Source: Streptomyces sp. ISL-1
GTDB lineage: Bacteria > Actinomycetota > Actinomycetes > Streptomycetales > Streptomycetaceae
Assembly: GCF_018614585.1 (NCBI RefSeq)
Contig: NZ_JAGGOI010000042.1
Coordinates: 1 to 60,724 of the forward strand
Length of the DNA stretch: 60,724 nt
Reading direction: 5' to 3'
Part shown: piece after piece, positions 1 through 11,115 of the stretch
Layout: every line of letters begins with the position of its first letter
How positions within the stretch are numbered: position 1 is the stretch's first letter
The notes under the pieces: generated by a model
The model's input: only the letters and a program-made list of their open reading frames with translations
Databases searched by the model: none
Told to the model about the DNA's origin: nothing
Program-made: the position numbers and the translations under genes

Positions 1-284
1 CCGCCCCACCCCCATTCCAGCCCGCTACACTCCCCACGCCCAAGCCGTTGACCAGCACGAATGAAGAAGTCCGGCTGGAGTACTAGACCTGACCCAGTTC
101 GCGCAGACGGCGACGATCCCCGCCTAACGGTTCCTCTTGGCTGTGTGGCAGGGCGAGCGACACGATGGCGACGACGACCAAAACCCGGCGATCGAGGCCC
201 TGCTCGCAGAGGACCTGGCCACCGACGGGGCGAGCCGTGTTCTGCCTTACGTGAGCGGCAGCCGCATCGCCTGCCGAGTTCCTC
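1..284. other. window edge, no convincing gene
   Basis: Several short overlapping frames cross this stretch on both strands. None has a ribosome binding site plus a recognisable domain. The first gene I can support ends at 285 on the minus strand. Confidence 0.5.
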
Positions 285-1013
285 CTACGGCGTGTTCGGT
301 GCCTTGCCGGCCAGGTAGACGGTGTTGGTCGAGGTGCCGCCTTGCAGGGGGTTGTCGAAGTCGACGACATGGGCCGCTGCTCGTGCGAAGACTTCGGTGA
401 GTGCGGAGGTGAACCGGTCGTCAGGCGGGTCGTTGGACCACAGGGCGAACACCCCGTCGGGGTGGAGGTGAGCGGCGAGAGCGCGGAGCCCGGCGGGCTG
501 GTAGAGCGCCGCGTGGCGCGGGTGGAGCACATGGCGCGGTGAGTGGTCGACGTCCAGCAGGATGGCGTGGAAGCGACGGCCCGGCTCCTCGGGGTCCAGG
601 CCGCGGGGGTCGGCGGCCAGCGCGAAGAAGTCGCCGTGGACCAGGCGGCAGCGGTCGTCCGACGTGAGCCGGGCTCCGAGGGGCACCAGGTGCCGTTGGT
701 GCCAGTCGATGACTTCGGCGAGGGCGTCGATCACGGTCAGCGAGCGCACCCGGGGGTCGTCCAGGGCAGTCTGGGCGGTGTAGCCGAGTCCGAGTCCGCC
801 GACGGCTACGTCCAGTTCGGTGTCCGGCAGTTTCGCCAGGGCGAGTTCAGCGAGCGCGATCTCGCCGGTGGTGAAGAGGCTGGACATCAGGAACTCGTCG
901 CCGAGTTTCACCTCGTACACGTCGTCTCCCGAGACCGGGTGGCGGCGTCGGCGCAGACTGATCTCGCCGATCGGTGTCGGTTGCCAGTCGATCTCCTCCA
1001 AGCGCAGGCTCAT
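285..1013 (-). CDS. spermidine synthase-like protein
   Basis: A 242-residue protein with the Rossmann methyltransferase-type fold of polyamine aminopropyltransferases. Visible are a glycine-rich nucleotide loop (VGGLGLGY, residues 71-78), an acidic residue ending the next strand (VIDALAEV, about 95) and a later LLDVDHSP segment. The ATG at 1013 has an AAAGGTGA ribosome binding site just upstream. Length is a little short of bacterial SpeE (about 280), and the N-terminal beta-strand region is reduced. Many actinobacterial paralogues are annotated spermidine synthase without proof that they make spermidine, so the family is clear but the substrate is not. It lies 100 bp downstream of, and co-directional with, the RNase J gene. 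Confidence 0.75.
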   Translation of the reverse strand: MSLRLEEIDWQPTPIGEISLRRRRHPVSGDDVYEVKLGDEFLMSSLFTTGEIALAELALAKLPDTELDVAVGGLGLGYTAQTALDDPRVRSLTVIDALAEVIDWHQRHLVPLGARLTSDDRCRLVHGDFFALAADPRGLDPEEPGRRFHAILLDVDHSPRHVLHPRHAALYQPAGLRALAAHLHPDGVFALWSNDPPDDRFTSALTEVFARAAAHVVDFDNPLQGGTSTNTVYLAGKAPNTP

Positions 1014-1112
1014 CCGTTCACCTTTCTGACGTTCGTGGATGCACGGGGGCTGTTGCCGGCGTGGCGACGCATGCTCCGCCCCGGTGTGGGAGCGGGGAGT
1101 TGGGGCGCCGCG

Positions 1113-2798
1113 TCAGGCGTCGATGATGACGGGGATGATCAGCGGCCTGCGGCGGTGGGCGCGGAAGGCCCAGTTGGCCACGGCGCGGGCAATGAGCTGT
1201 TCGAGCTGGTGGGCGTCGCCGACGCCTTCCTGGGCGGCGGTGGCCAGCGTCTTCTCGATGACGGGGATGACCGGCTCGAAGGTGGTGTCGTCGTGGACGA
1301 AGCCGCGAGCCAGGAAGTCGGGGGCCTCGGCCAGCCCGCCGGTGTCGGCGTCGACGATGGCCACGACCGTGATGACGCCCTCCTGGGCGAGGGTGACCCG
1401 GTCCTTGAGGGACGCTTCGGTGGCGCCGCCGACTTCCATGCCGTCCACGTAGACGTTGCCCGCGGGCACTTTGCCGGTGATGGAGGCGCGGCCGTCGACG
1501 AGGTCGACGACGACACCGTCCTCGGCGATGACGACCCGGTCGGGGTCGACACCGGTGCGGATGGCGAGGTCGGCGTTGGCCCGCAGGTGGCGGAACTCGC
1601 CGTGCACGGGCATGACGTTGCGGGGTCGGACGATGTTGTAGCAGTAGACGAGTTCGCCGGCGCTGGCGTGGCCGGAGACGTGCACCTTTGCGTTGCCCTT
1701 GTGGACGACGTTGGCGCCCCACCGGGTCAGGCCGTTGATCACCCGGTAGATGGCGTTCTCGTTGCCGGGGATGAGGGAACTGGCGAGCAGAACGGTGTCG
1801 CCCTTGCCGACGCGGATCGCGTGGTCGCGGTTGGCCATCCGGGACAGGGCGGCCATCGGTTCGCCCTGGGATCCGGTGCACACCAGGGTGATCTGGTGGT
1901 CGGGGAGCTTCTCCAACTCCTTGGCGTTCACGACCAGGTTGGGCGGGACCTTGAGGTAGCCCAGGTCGCGGGCGATGCCCATGTTGCGGACCATGGAGCG
2001 GCCCACGAAGGCCACCTTGCGGCCGTGCTGGTGGGCGGCGTCGAGGACTTGCTGGATGCGGTGCACGTGGCTGGCGAAGCTGGAGACGATGACCCGCCGC
2101 GGTGCGGTGCGCATCACCTGTTCGATCGCGGGGTTCAGTTCGCGTTCGGAGGTGGTAAAACCGGGGACCTCGGCATTGGTGGAGTCGGTGAGGAACAGGT
2201 CCACGCCCTCCTCGCCGAGGCGGGCGAAGGCGCGCAGATCGGTGATGCGGTCGTCCAGGGGGAACTGGTCCATCTTGAAGTCACCGGTGTGCAGCACCAT
2301 CCCGGCTCCGGTGCGCAGGGCCACCGCGAGGCCGTCCGGGATGGAGTGGTTGACGGCTACGAACTCGCAGTCGAAGGGGCCGAAGCCGCGCCGGTCGCCC
2401 TCGCGCACGCGAACCGTGCGGGGCCTGATCCCGTGCTCCTTGAGCTTGGCCTCGATGAAGGCGAGGGTGAGCTTGGAGCCGACGACGGGGATGTCCGCCC
2501 GCTCCCGCAGCAGATAGGGCACGCCGCCGATGTGGTCTTCGTGGCCGTGGGTGAGGACGACGGCGACGATGTCGTCGAGGCGGTCCCGGATGGAGGTGAA
2601 GTCGGGCAGGATCACGTCCACGCCGGGCTGGTTCTCCTCCGGGAACAGCACACCGCAGTCCACGATCAGCAGCTTGCCGGCATGCTCGAAGACGGTCATG
2701 TTCCGGCCGATTTCGCCCAGGCCGCCCAGGGCGGTGACCCTCAGTCCTCCGTCAGGCAGCGGCGGGGCGGCTTTGAGTTCTGGGTGCGGATGGCTCAT
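1113..2798 (-). CDS. rnj: ribonuclease J
   Basis: A 561-residue metallo-beta-lactamase/beta-CASP nuclease, the normal length for RNase J, which acts as a 5'-to-3' exonuclease and endonuclease in mRNA decay and rRNA maturation. The zinc motif HGHEDH spans residues 84-89, with the DCG strand (47-49) before it. Downstream come a second metal ligand (VLHTGDFK), the beta-CASP blocks (DSTNAEVPG; SSFASHVHRIQ; CTGSQGEP) and a late HASAGE/HGEFRHL metal region. The ATG at 2798 follows a GAGGGT element. In Streptomyces the housekeeping rnj usually follows dapA; no dapA is seen upstream here, so this may be a second copy or a rearranged locus. Confidence 0.93.
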   Translation of the reverse strand: MSHPHPELKAAPPLPDGGLRVTALGGLGEIGRNMTVFEHAGKLLIVDCGVLFPEENQPGVDVILPDFTSIRDRLDDIVAVVLTHGHEDHIGGVPYLLRERADIPVVGSKLTLAFIEAKLKEHGIRPRTVRVREGDRRGFGPFDCEFVAVNHSIPDGLAVALRTGAGMVLHTGDFKMDQFPLDDRITDLRAFARLGEEGVDLFLTDSTNAEVPGFTTSERELNPAIEQVMRTAPRRVIVSSFASHVHRIQQVLDAAHQHGRKVAFVGRSMVRNMGIARDLGYLKVPPNLVVNAKELEKLPDHQITLVCTGSQGEPMAALSRMANRDHAIRVGKGDTVLLASSLIPGNENAIYRVINGLTRWGANVVHKGNAKVHVSGHASAGELVYCYNIVRPRNVMPVHGEFRHLRANADLAIRTGVDPDRVVIAEDGVVVDLVDGRASITGKVPAGNVYVDGMEVGGATEASLKDRVTLAQEGVITVVAIVDADTGGLAEAPDFLARGFVHDDTTFEPVIPVIEKTLATAAQEGVGDAHQLEQLIARAVANWAFRAHRRRPLIIPVIIDA

Positions 2799-2883
2799 AC
2801 CCTCACGTTATCGAAGAGTGTGCCGTGCTGATCCACTGCCTGCACGGTGGATGCGACGCGCGGTGCGCTGCCGGGTGCCTCGG

Positions 2884-3267
2884 TCATGGCCGGGGGAGAG
2901 ACAGGGAGCGGTGAAGGTGGTAGCCCCCGCCGCCGGTGGGCCGCACCCCGGGTGTGCTGGAGAAGATCTCGTGCCCCTCGTCGTGATGACCGGCCTCGGC
3001 GGCTTCCTGGTGCGCCTCGACGCTGGTCCACCCGGTGTACAGCAGGACGCGGCTGCCGTCGGCGCTGTGCAGGAAGTGGGCCGAGATCGCGCCGGGGTGG
3101 CCCGCCTTCCGCCCAGTTCCCAGGCCGGCGGCTTGGGTCTGGTCGTACAAGAGCGCTCCCGTTTCCAGGTCGCGGCCTACAGCCTGCAGGGGGGCGAGGA
3201 GGCGGCGTGCGTAGGAAGGGCTGACTCCCCAGGTGGTGGCGCACTGCTGAGCGGTAACGCGGCGCAT
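2884..3267 (-). pseudogene. HTH protein fused in frame to monooxygenase tail
   Basis: A 127-residue frame starting at an ATG with a strong AAAGGGAG site. Residues 1 to about 55 (MRRVTAQQ...VSPSYARRLLAPL) look like a small actinobacterial helix-turn-helix protein that normally stands alone. From about residue 60 (AHFLHSADGSRVLLYTGWTS...HEIFSSTPGVRP) the sequence is the C-terminal half of an antibiotic-biosynthesis-monooxygenase (ABM) domain. The switch is abrupt, so this is most likely a deletion fusion of two genes. It could still be translated; function is unknown. Confidence 0.6.
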
Positions 3268-3340
3268 TGCTCCCTTTTGACGCGACTTGCAACGTACGCC
3301 CGGGATGTGCGGAAGTCGACGGCCGTCGTTCCAGCCAAGG

Positions 3341-3505
3341 AGGAGCCTCGACCTGTCGATCGCGCTCGGCGCACTGCTCGGCGGACTGACCGTCCGCTCC
3401 CTGCCCACAACGACTGTCCTGTGGACCGGCGGCGCGCTCAGGGCGCTGGCGGGGCTGCTCGTGTGGCCGCGCGGAGGCAGGCGTTCGCATGGAGCCGGAA
3501 CGTGA
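3341..3505 (+). pseudogene. MFS efflux transporter C-terminal fragment
   Basis: About 54 residues resemble the last transmembrane helices of an MFS drug efflux pump (IALGALLGGLTV...TTVLWTGGALRALAGLLVW). There is no start or upstream body: the sequence before about 3340 belongs to the HTH gene on the other strand. I read it as the 3' stump of a deleted transporter. Confidence 0.5.
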
Positions 3506-3540
3506 GCCGTCTTGAACACCCGAGCCAGCATTGCAGACAC

Positions 3541-3779
3541 ACCGTCCCAACCTCTGAGGCCCCCGCACCGACGGGCACGCCAGACCGCGAAGAGCGTCGT
3601 CGTGGCCGCGTTCACCGTCACGAAGGCGGCCGGCCCAGCGATCACGTACACAAAGGCCGTCAGCGTCAGCAGGCCCATCAGCGCTGCGAGTTCGAGGACG
3701 CGTGTGCGGGTGGGAGAGGGGTCTCGGCGGGCGGTGCGGGGAGGACCGCGTCGGGAGCGCTGGGCTCGATAGAGGTCAT
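3541..3779 (-). pseudogene. small membrane protein, frameshifted
   Basis: From the ATG at 3779 the frame reads MTSIEPSAPDAVLPAPPAET and then runs to an early stop. One base out of phase, the same stretch continues into a hydrophobic segment (ALMGLLTLTAFVYVIAG...) ending near VWRARR. The switch falls on a run of four C (minus strand, 3718-3721); one more C would join the two parts into a proline-rich N-terminus plus two membrane helices. The family is not recognised. Confidence 0.4.
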
Positions 3780-3994
3780 GCCAGAAGCTCAGCAGCGAGG
3801 GCGCCGTTGCACCGCACGATCGGGCGAGGATCGGACGAGCTCGGTCAGCGGTGGTCGACCAGGCTCTTCGGGCGGACGTCGCCGGACGTCCAGAACCGTC
3901 CTGCGTCGTCCCCAAGTCGACCAGTCGGCTGGGGCACGGTCGCGCCCGGTACGTAGCCTGAGCGACCTGTCCCCTGCAGCACGAAAGGGGTGAG

Positions 3995-4636
3995 GTGCAA
4001 CCAGCTTTTGATCAATCGCCCGCAGAAACCTTCTCGGCCGAGCTTCGACGCTTCAAGATCGATTGTGGAGATCCCAGTCTGGCGAGGATCGCTCAGCTCT
4101 CGGAAAGGTTTGAGCCGCGACTGTCCAAGTCCGCCATCGGCGACGTCATGAACGGCAAGCGGGTGCCCGGGCTTGACTTCACCATGGCTCTCGTCCGCTC
4201 TCTGATCACGCACGCCGACTCGTCCCCACAGGTGGCGCGCGACGACCCGCGCCTCAGGGAGTGGCGAACACGCTGGCAGGACACGAAGAAGCATCAGGAC
4301 GAGATCCACCGCGCGGCTCGCACTCACACCGCACCGCCGCACCGTGTTCATACTGCGGAATCGCGCCCCCGCACGGCACCAGAGACGACCGCCCACCGAC
4401 GGACCGCCCGAAGCGTCGACGCGCCCCGGGCCGGCGGGTCGATACCGCTCTGCGAGCCGCTCAGAGTGCCCATGCAGGAGACGGCCGCCCATCACCTGCG
4501 GGCCGTGCCGCCGCCGCTGGCTCCCCTACCCCGCTCCCAGCCCCTGACCTGCCAGACCGGCGGCCCGTCCGGGCGGAGGAGGCTAGATCGCTGGGTCTGC
4601 ACGGAAGAGGCAATTCACTTGGAACGGGTAAAATAG
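3995..4636 (+). CDS. HTH domain protein, likely truncated
   Basis: 213 residues from a GTG preceded by GAAAGGGG. Residues 8-100 match the N-terminal helix-turn-helix-like region seen at the start of large Streptomyces TPR/NACHT/WD proteins (AELRRFKIDCGDPSLARIAQLSE...LSKSAIGDVMNGKRVPG...LVRSLITHA). After about residue 110 the sequence becomes low-complexity, rich in Arg, Pro, Ala and His, with no domain, which suggests the original C-terminal part was lost. A DNA-binding or protein-interaction role is inferred only. Confidence 0.55.
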   Translation: MQPAFDQSPAETFSAELRRFKIDCGDPSLARIAQLSERFEPRLSKSAIGDVMNGKRVPGLDFTMALVRSLITHADSSPQVARDDPRLREWRTRWQDTKKHQDEIHRAARTHTAPPHRVHTAESRPRTAPETTAHRRTARSVDAPRAGGSIPLCEPLRVPMQETAAHHLRAVPPPLAPLPRSQPLTCQTGGPSGRRRLDRWVCTEEAIHLERVK

Positions 4637-4793
4637 CCCTAAAAGTATGAAGTAGTTGCCTGGTGTGTTGCGCCAGTACGGCTTCGCTCGTTCGGCAGTT
4701 TCTTTTCTCAGGGGTACGCAGCCGTCCCGCTATGGCGGCCAGAGGGCGATGGGTCAGCCTTTCCGCACTCGCACCAGTCAGAAAAGGCACGCA

Positions 4794-5225
4794 ATGGATC
4801 TATGGCTGATCTGGTTGATCACCGCAGCAGTGTTGGCTGTGGCGGAGATCTTCACTCTCACCGCTGCGCTTGGAATGCTGGCCGGGGCCGCGTTGGTCAC
4901 GGCGGGATTCGCCGGGGTCGGACTTCCGCTGCCCTTCCAATTCCTGGTGTTCACCGTCGTCGCCACGGTCAGCATTCTGTTCGTGCGGCCCATCGCGTTG
5001 CGCCATGTACTCCAGCCCCAGGTGGCGCGATTCGGCGTAGACGCACTGGTCGGCAGCCCCGCGTATGTCGTCTCGGAGGTGACGGGCCTGGGCGGCAGAG
5101 TCCGCATCGGGGGCGAGGAATGGACGGCCCGCGCTTATGACGAGACGCTGGTGATTCCTCCCGGAACGACCGTCGATGTCATGGAGATCAGCGGCTCCAC
5201 CGCACTCGTCTACCCCCGGGAGTGA
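4794..5225 (+). CDS. NfeD-family membrane protein
   Basis: 143 residues from the ATG at 4794, with GAAAAGG upstream; the longer frame from 4656 has no support. Three hydrophobic helices (about residues 3-22, 28-46 and 49-68) are followed by a soluble beta-rich OB-fold tail (GSPAYVVSEVTGLGGRVRIGGEEWTARA), the short NfeD1b layout. It ends 3 bp before the SPFH gene. NfeD and SPFH/stomatin proteins are typically paired and act together in membrane microdomain organisation or quality control. Confidence 0.88.
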   Translation: MDLWLIWLITAAVLAVAEIFTLTAALGMLAGAALVTAGFAGVGLPLPFQFLVFTVVATVSILFVRPIALRHVLQPQVARFGVDALVGSPAYVVSEVTGLGGRVRIGGEEWTARAYDETLVIPPGTTVDVMEISGSTALVYPRE

Positions 5226-5228
5226 ACC

Positions 5229-6269
5229 ATGTCGGCGTTCCTCGTTGCTGGACTGATCGTCGCGCTTTTCGCAGTCTTCACCGTGGTACGGGCGGTACGC
5301 ATCGTGCCCCAAGCGCGCGCTCGCAATGTCGAACGACTCGGCCGCTACCATCGCACACTGAAACCCGGCCTCAATGTCGTCATCCCTTACATCGACCGCG
5401 TCTATCCGGTGATCGACCTGAGGGAACAGGTGGTCTCCTTCAACCCACAACCCGTCATCACCGAGGACAATCTGGTCGTCGAGATTGACACCGTCCTGTA
5501 CTTCCAGGTCACGGACCCGCGGGCGGCCGCCTACGAGATCGCGAATTTCCTCCAGGCAGTCGAGCAGCTCACCGTCACCACCTTGCGCAACGTCGTTGGC
5601 TCCATGGACCTGGAGAAGACTCTCACTTCACGCGACACCATCAACAGCCAGCTCCGTGGCGTGCTGGACGAGGCCACCGGCAAGTGGGGGCTGCGAGTCA
5701 ACCGGGTGGAGATCAAGGCCATCGACCCCCCGCAGTCCATCAAGGACGCGATGCAGAAGCAGATGCGGGCCGAGCGGGACAAACGGGCCGCGATTCTCGG
5801 GGCCGAAGGACAACGCCAATCGCAAATACTCACCGCTGAGGGCGACAAACAGTCTGCCGTCCTTCGCGCGGAGGGCAACCGCACCGCTGCGATCCTCCAG
5901 GCCGAGGGCCAGTCCCGGGCCATCGACGAGGTGTTCCAGGCCGTGCACCGCAACGACCCCGACCCCAAACTGCTTGCCTATCAGTACCTCCAGATGCTGC
6001 CCCAACTCGCGCAAGGCTCGGGCAGCACATTCTGGGTGATCCCCAGCGAGGTCACCTCCGCACTCCAGGGCGTGTCCCGCGCCTTCAGCGAGGTGCTGCC
6101 CCAATCACCGGCCACCCGCGAGAGTTCCCCGGGCGACAGGGGTGCCCAGGCCGCCGCCGACGCGGCGCAGGCGGCAGAGGCAGCTGCCGAGGCCGTCGCC
6201 GACGCAGCCAAGGCCGATGGCGTCACCTCTGGCACCCTCCCGGCTCACCCCCTCGCCGACAGTGGATGA
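5229..6269 (+). CDS. SPFH/Band 7 (stomatin/QmcA-like) protein
   Basis: 346 residues. An N-terminal membrane helix (3-22) leads into a canonical Band 7 domain (RIVPQARARNVERLGRYHRTL...VIDLREQVVSF...NVVGSMDLEKTLTSRDTIN...GLRVNRVEIKAIDPP). A long coiled coil with repeated AEG units (about 195-235) and an Ala/Glu-rich tail follow. The ATG at 5229 is preceded by CGGGAG inside the end of the NfeD gene, giving a two-gene operon. It likely forms membrane oligomers with NfeD. Confidence 0.92.
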   Translation: MSAFLVAGLIVALFAVFTVVRAVRIVPQARARNVERLGRYHRTLKPGLNVVIPYIDRVYPVIDLREQVVSFNPQPVITEDNLVVEIDTVLYFQVTDPRAAAYEIANFLQAVEQLTVTTLRNVVGSMDLEKTLTSRDTINSQLRGVLDEATGKWGLRVNRVEIKAIDPPQSIKDAMQKQMRAERDKRAAILGAEGQRQSQILTAEGDKQSAVLRAEGNRTAAILQAEGQSRAIDEVFQAVHRNDPDPKLLAYQYLQMLPQLAQGSGSTFWVIPSEVTSALQGVSRAFSEVLPQSPATRESSPGDRGAQAAADAAQAAEAAAEAVADAAKADGVTSGTLPAHPLADSG

Positions 6270-6518
6270 CAACTACCCGGACATCCAGAACGCCGCAGGC
6301 CGACGTCGGGCATGATTGCCAAGAAGCTGGGGGTGTGCCGTCGGGCCCGTCGTGTGCTGTGGAACTGGCCGGTCGACACCAGGACCTCAGCCCGGTTCAG
6401 TGCTGGCGGCGGGCCCGCGAAGTGAACCCCTGCTCCGGATCAGGGGCGAAAAACGGCACCAGGGTGAGGCCCCGCCTCCAGGGCCGCTACTCGACCGGGC
6501 GGCGGTGCGACGGGCGGG

Positions 6519-6875
6519 ATATCACAGCAGTTCTTACAGCGGCCCGGTGGCTCACGAGGTCGGGGAGACCAGACTGACGTGGGTCGACACCCCCTACGCC
6601 CAGGCTCTGGGGACCTGCGCCCTCGTCTCGTCCGCCACCTCGACACGAATGATCCGTGGCTGGTCCGTCGCTCGGCGCTCGCCGACATCGCTCATGAAGT
6701 GGGCCTGCGCTCTCTGATCGCCGTTCCGCTGACGGCCCGCGGAGTGGTCCTGGGCATGGCCGGCTTCTTCCGCACGAATGGTTCGCACGCTTTCGACGAC
6801 GCCGATCTCCGGCTTGCCGCCGACCTGGGCGCACGTGCTGCGGTGTGCATCGACAATGCCCGCCGCTTCACAGCT
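6519..6875 (+). pseudogene. GAF domain fragment of a PP2C phosphatase
   Basis: The reading ...LVRRSALADIAHEVGLRSLIAVPLTARGV...FDDADLRLAADLGARAAVCIDNARRF is the C-terminal half of a GAF domain. It closely resembles the GAF in the intact phosphatase at 56.9-59.0 kb. Upstream residues (VDTPYAQALGTCALVS) lie in another frame, and no phosphatase domain follows because the text stops at katG. It is a frameshifted, truncated remnant. Confidence 0.55.
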
Positions 6876-7034
6876 GCCGCCCCGGGCGCTGAGCCGGGAG
6901 CACGGCGGACTCCGGGTGCGGCATGGTTGCCCAAGTGGTCGCGGGTGGAGCCCTCACGGACCCCTCATCACTGCGCTGCCCGGGTCCCGAGGATGTCCCG
7001 GTCGGCCGATGAGTGGCCGGCCGGGACATCGGGC

Positions 7035-9224
<2,190 letters not shown>

Positions 9225-9765
9225 GTCCGTCCTTCTTCCTGTCTTGGTGTTTCCTTCTGCTGGTTGCTTGCTCTTGACGTTGTTTGCTTTTCTGGTGTTG
9301 AGCACTGCGACCCGCGCTCGTAGCCCGCCATGGTGCCCGTCGACTGAACGCCTGCCAGGCCCGCGGCAGGCAACGTGGGATTAGTGGCCGACGAGAACCT
9401 TTCCTCGCGCATGAAGCCGATGATTGTGCCTGTGTCGGCGTCCGTATGGTCGCGCACCGCAGACCGCGCCGCTACGAGAACACGCAGAGCACCCCTGGCA
9501 ACAAGAACTCAAAAGCCCAAAGTCGTTTGGGGCCTGACTTTGGCTCAATCGTTGACGACTCTCCCGGCCTCTGAGCCATGTGAGAGGAGGCGGCTTTTTC
9601 CTATCATCATGCTCACCCGCTGACGTGAGAAGCGGAAGTGGAAAGTTATATGCCGGCCTGGCACGTAGTGGAGCGTGCCCCCCGTCACAACGTGGGTGAG
9701 GTTCCCCCGAGATGCGGCGGGAGGTGACAGAGGGCCAGCTGGGTCTCGTGAGAGGACCTTTGACC
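9225..9765. other. intergenic region upstream of katG
   Basis: This gap carries the katG promoter region and no gene I can support. Short frames on both strands lack motifs. An IS3 transposase scrap begins at its right edge. Confidence 0.5.
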
Positions 9766-9840
9766 ATGGCTGCCCCGAGTAAATATCCGCTGAAGTTGCG
9801 GGAGCGTGCGGTGCGGATGTACCGCACGACCGAGCAATAT
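9766..9840 (+). pseudogene. IS3-type transposase N-terminal scrap
   Basis: The first 25 codons (MAAPSKYPLKLRERAVRMYR...) match the start of an IS3-family OrfA helix-turn-helix protein. After TTEQ the frame loses all similarity. It lies immediately downstream of the siderophore operon and marks an old insertion or deletion edge. Confidence 0.6.
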
Positions 9841-9906
9841 CGCGTCGGATGTGACAACGACCGCGACGGGGCGAGGGAGTCGCCTCGCCCCCGTCCCACG
9901 GGCCGG

Positions 9907-11115
9907 TCAGGCCCCTGTCCGATCGAGGAAGTGGAAGCTGGGCCGGGGGTGCATGAGGAAGTCGTGGTGCGAGATGTTCCACGCGTAGGCGCCCGCGAGG
10001 GCGAATGCCACCCGGTCGCCGGCGCGCAGACCCGGTGCCGGGACGCGACGGGCCAGGAGGTCCTTGGGGGTGCACAGCTGGCCGGTCAGCGTGACCCGGT
10101 CCTGCTGGGCAGCCGGACGGGGCCAGGGGTGGGGCCAGGTGTCCACCGGGAGGACGGAGCAGGGCTGGTCGTGACCCTTGGTCGCCGGGGTGCGCAGGTG
10201 GTGCGTGCCGCCGCGGACGACGGCGAACTCCTCACCGTGGCTGTGCTTCACGTCCAGCACCTCGGTGGCGTACCAACCGCAGTACGCGGTCAGGGCGCGG
10301 CCCGGCTCGATGCGCAGGGTGAGGGCGGGATGGGCGGCTGCGAGGCGGGCTAGCCCGACGCCGTACGCCGTCCAGTCGAAGCGCTGGTCGGGAGCGGCGT
10401 AGTCGACGGTCATGCCGCCGCCGACGTTGACCTCGGCGATGCGGATCCGGTGGCGGGCGGCCAGCTCCGTCGCCCACGTCACGATGGATTCGGCGACCGC
10501 GAACTGTTCGGGGGCGCGCAGGCCGCTGGCCAGGTGGGCGTGGACGCCGCGCAGCTGCAGATGCGGGTACGTGCCGTCGGTGAGCAGGCGGACGACCGTG
10601 TCGGCGTCGGCCGGGTCGAGGCCGAACGGGGTGGGCTGGCCGCCCATCGCCAGCGAGCTGTCCGCCAGCGAGCCGTCGGACACCGCGAGGTTGAAGCGGA
10701 GCAGGACCCCGGCCCTCGCGTCCGCCCGCCGGGCCAGCTCCGCCAGCATGTGCAGCTCGTACACGCTCTCGACGTGGAAGCGTTCCACGCCCAGTTCCAG
10801 GGCCGAGGCGATCTCGGCCGGCGTCTTGCCGGGGCCGCCGATGGCCAGCGGGCGGCCCGGTACCGCCTTGCGGACGTGGGCGAGCTCCCCACCCGAGGAG
10901 ACCTCGTAGCCGTCGACGTACGGGCCCAGCGCGGCGAGGATCTCCGGCTCCGGGTTGGCCTTCGCGGCGTAGTACAGCTCGACGTGCTCGGGCAGGGCTG
11001 TCCGTACGGCGGCTGCGTGCTCGCGCAGCGCCGCCAGGTCGTAGACGTACGCCGGGAGCTCGTCGGCGGGCAGGGAGATGACGCGGTCACGCACCGCGGC
11101 GGTGGGGGCGGTCAT
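9907..11115 (-). CDS. PLP-dependent decarboxylase of siderophore cluster
   Basis: 402 residues of the fold-type III (alanine-racemase-like barrel) ornithine/diaminopimelate decarboxylase family. The PLP lysine is K52 in YYAAKANPEP. The phosphate-binding GGGMTVDY, a HAHLASGL segment, the RIEPGRALT motif and the C-terminal active-site cysteine (GQLCTPKD) are present. Its ATG overlaps the stop of the upstream synthetase (ATGA), so the two are translationally coupled. In NIS siderophore clusters such enzymes (SbnH, PvsE/XssE) decarboxylate an amino-acid or citryl-serine-type intermediate. That role is inferred from context; the substrate cannot be read from sequence. Confidence 0.88.
   Translation of the reverse strand: MTAPTAAVRDRVISLPADELPAYVYDLAALREHAAAVRTALPEHVELYYAAKANPEPEILAALGPYVDGYEVSSGGELAHVRKAVPGRPLAIGGPGKTPAEIASALELGVERFHVESVYELHMLAELARRADARAGVLLRFNLAVSDGSLADSSLAMGGQPTPFGLDPADADTVVRLLTDGTYPHLQLRGVHAHLASGLRAPEQFAVAESIVTWATELAARHRIRIAEVNVGGGMTVDYAAPDQRFDWTAYGVGLARLAAAHPALTLRIEPGRALTAYCGWYATEVLDVKHSHGEEFAVVRGGTHHLRTPATKGHDQPCSVLPVDTWPHPWPRPAAQQDRVTLTGQLCTPKDLLARRVPAPGLRAGDRVAFALAGAYAWNISHHDFLMHPRPSFHFLDRTGA

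Noticed and set aside
543..2831. 762-codon open frame on the plus strand
   Set aside because: It is antisense to RNase J and the spermidine-synthase-like gene. Its translation is Gly/Val/Asp-rich with no domain, the typical shadow of a GC-rich gene.
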